The notes below the pieces were generated by a model. The model was given only the letters and a program-made list of their open reading frames with translations, did no database searches and was not told the DNA's origin. Positions 53,162 to 54,261 of a stretch of DNA of 54,261 nucleotides are shown piece by piece. Origin of the DNA: Chitinophagaceae bacterium. GTDB taxonomy: Bacteria > Bacteroidota > Bacteroidia > Chitinophagales > Chitinophagaceae. A program made the position numbers and the translations under genes. The stretch is from assembly GCA_947454715.1 (NCBI GenBank), contig CANGMZ010000006.1, forward strand, positions 1-54,261. The letters are read 5' to 3'. Within the stretch, counting starts at the first letter, position 1. Each line of letters opens with the position of its first letter.

Positions 53162-53662
53162 TTATTGTAGAAATACTGAAGTCACCTTCCCGTCCTCTAT
53201 CTCTACCTCTATATGCTCCTGCAAAGTAGTAGCGATTGAGAGCCCCACAATATCTGATGCTATAGGGAACGATTTGTGTTTCCTATCTACCAACACTGCA
53301 ACCATTACTTTTTTGAGATCATAAGATAATATTGCATGTAATGAGTAGGTAATTGTCTTTCCTGAATTGGCTACATCGTCAACTAATATCACCGAACGCC
53401 CGGTAAGATCATTACCCATATCTAAGGCATGATTGAGCGGATTCTTTTTGTTTATCGTTACACCAATCACCTCTACATTCATAGGACTAATCTCTCTGAG
53501 TATCTCAGCAAGATTATCAGCAATCACCTTTCCTCCGCTTTCTATACCCACCATTGTTATTTGCTGCTCGTCACTATTATGCTCCCATATTTCATAAGCC
53601 ATTCTGCGCAGCTTGTGCGCTATCCTGTCTTTATCAAGTATAATTACTTTTTTCTTTTTCAT
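53162..53662 (-). CDS. PyrR-like phosphoribosyltransferase
   Basis: 166 residues, ATG at 53662. The PRPP-binding motif VILVDDVANSGKT (about 91-103) and the pyrophosphate loop after strand 1 (VGIESGGKVIADNLAE) define a type I phosphoribosyltransferase. PyrR proteins regulate pyrimidine genes and have weak uracil phosphoribosyltransferase activity, but no pyr operon is in the window, so that role is inferred from resemblance only. It begins 6 bp after the end of the upstream ABC permease gene, so the two share a transcript. Confidence 0.88.
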   Translation of the reverse strand: MKKKKVIILDKDRIAHKLRRMAYEIWEHNSDEQQITMVGIESGGKVIADNLAEILREISPMNVEVIGVTINKKNPLNHALDMGNDLTGRSVILVDDVANSGKTITYSLHAILSYDLKKVMVAVLVDRKHKSFPIASDIVGLSIATTLQEHIEVEIEDGKVTSVFLQ

Positions 53663-53668
53663 AAAAAA

Positions 53669-54261
53669 TCAATTAGATCGTATAGCAACAACCGGATCAA
53701 GTTTCGATGCAGATCTTGCAGGGATAATACCCGACAATACACCAACGAATATAGATACGAATATACCAACCAGGAAATTCTTCACGGACAATACAACTTG
53801 TATATCCATGGCATGAGAAACAGCTACACTAAGCAGCAAAACAATAAGTATTCCCAATAGCCCTCCTATGAGGCAAAGTACTATTGCTTCCAGTAAAAAT
53901 TCTGTGAGTATAGATGCTCGCCTCGCACCTATGGCCTTTTTCAATCCTATTATCTTGGTTCGCTCCTTTACCGTAACAAACATAATATTGGCTATACCGA
54001 ATGCCCCCACAAGTAGGGAGAAGCCACCTATCACGTATCCTACTATGTTTATCTGGTCAAACATTTTATTGAGCAGTTTGGATATACCACTCAGTTGATT
54101 GACGACAAAATCATTAGGTTGATCGGGCTTTAACTTATGTAACCGTCTGATAACACCGGTCACCTCATCTTTAACCTCAGTAACATTAGCTACGCTGTAT
54201 GCTTTAACTATCAACCGTGGATTGTACTCCAGCGACTTTACATCAATGAGTGAGGTAACCG
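53669..54261 (-). CDS. MacB/FtsX-type ABC transporter permease, C-terminal part
   Basis: Partial: the frame is open through the right edge ([21 protein letters not shown] at the start of the visible part), so a TTG at 54214 is not the real start. About 197 codons are present. Periplasmic end ([29 protein letters not shown]), then transmembrane segments with [43 protein letters not shown], which is the conserved FtsX-domain coupling region, then two more segments and ...[20 protein letters not shown]. It exports a substrate using an ATPase encoded elsewhere, often toxins, lipoproteins or peptides. The PyrR-like gene follows 6 bp later. Confidence 0.9.
   Translation of the reverse strand, partial: VTSLIDVKSLEYNPRLIVKAYSVANVTEVKDEVTGVIRRLHKLKPDQPNDFVVNQLSGISKLLNKMFDQINIVGYVIGGFSLLVGAFGIANIMFVTVKERTKIIGLKKAIGARRASILTEFLLEAIVLCLIGGLLGILIVLLLSVAVSHAMDIQVVLSVKNFLVGIFVSIFVGVLSGIIPARSASKLDPVVAIRSN

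Noticed and set aside
1-54261. tRNA, rRNA, insertion sequence or prophage genes
   Set aside because: I looked through the intergenic regions and saw no tRNA-like arms with a TTCGAAT core, no transposase motifs and no phage structural genes; a covariance-model scan would be needed to be certain for RNAs.

Overview
This window is chromosomal DNA from a member of the Bacteroidota, most likely the order Chitinophagales (an inference from gene content, not from a marker phylogeny). The signs are secreted proteins with type IX secretion (T9SS) C-terminal signals of both type A (11138-12022, 17367-20426) and type B (36714-40205), the DUF6089, DUF5916 and DUF6029 outer-membrane families, a fused MurF-alanine racemase, the long form of IspG, a Bacteroidota-style TonB, few visible Shine-Dalgarno sequences, and repeated TAnnTTTG -7 promoter boxes. 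The DNA is AT-rich and even in composition. I see no rRNA, tRNA, CRISPR array, insertion sequence or prophage.

Layout. 1-5096: a TPR/beta-propeller envelope protein cut by the left edge, a DUF2130 coiled-coil protein, a YtxH-like protein, a small beta-barrel, a DnaJ-type co-chaperone and a TlpA-like thioredoxin. 5190-17278: two large outer-membrane proteins, then housekeeping genes (nadB, prmA, plsY, tyrS) mixed with a T9SS cargo, a spermidine-synthase-like methyltransferase, a DUF6089 barrel and a DUF721 protein. 17367-25267: a giant secreted BNR/PKD protein, a small secreted protein, pckA, a 563-bp gene-free stretch with two palindromes, and ispG. 25373-28944: an O-antigen-ligase-like and chain-length-regulator pair (1-nt overlap) and prfA. 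29086-34989: a signalling block, with a response regulator and small unknown protein facing a 1129-residue CheB-CheR-PAS-histidine kinase across a perfect 23-bp inverted repeat, followed by three small unknown genes. 35080-40205: a polysaccharide flippase and a 1163-residue T9SS type B protein carrying five Cys-rich repeats. 40552-54261: a flavin reductase and metallophosphoesterase pair, ExbD and TonB, phosphatidylserine decarboxylase, a guaA/receptor-like operon with a structured leader, DUF3467, an AhpD-like protein, murF-alr, isoaspartyl peptidase, a PyrR-like phosphoribosyltransferase, and a MacB-type permease cut by the right edge.

Most of the window is ordinary core metabolism plus cell-envelope genes. 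Envelope functions are spread along it: lipid synthesis (plsY, psd), peptidoglycan (murF-alr), surface polysaccharide (ligase, Wzz-like, flippase), energised import (ExbD, TonB) and T9SS surface proteins. Nearly every gene end carries a strong hairpin terminator, often usable in both directions between convergent genes. The parts least explained by known families are the signalling block with its intergenic hairpin, the Cys-rich repeat array, the guaA leader, and the palindrome-bearing gap before ispG. I do not see a clear, wholly new multi-gene system; the signalling block is the best candidate.
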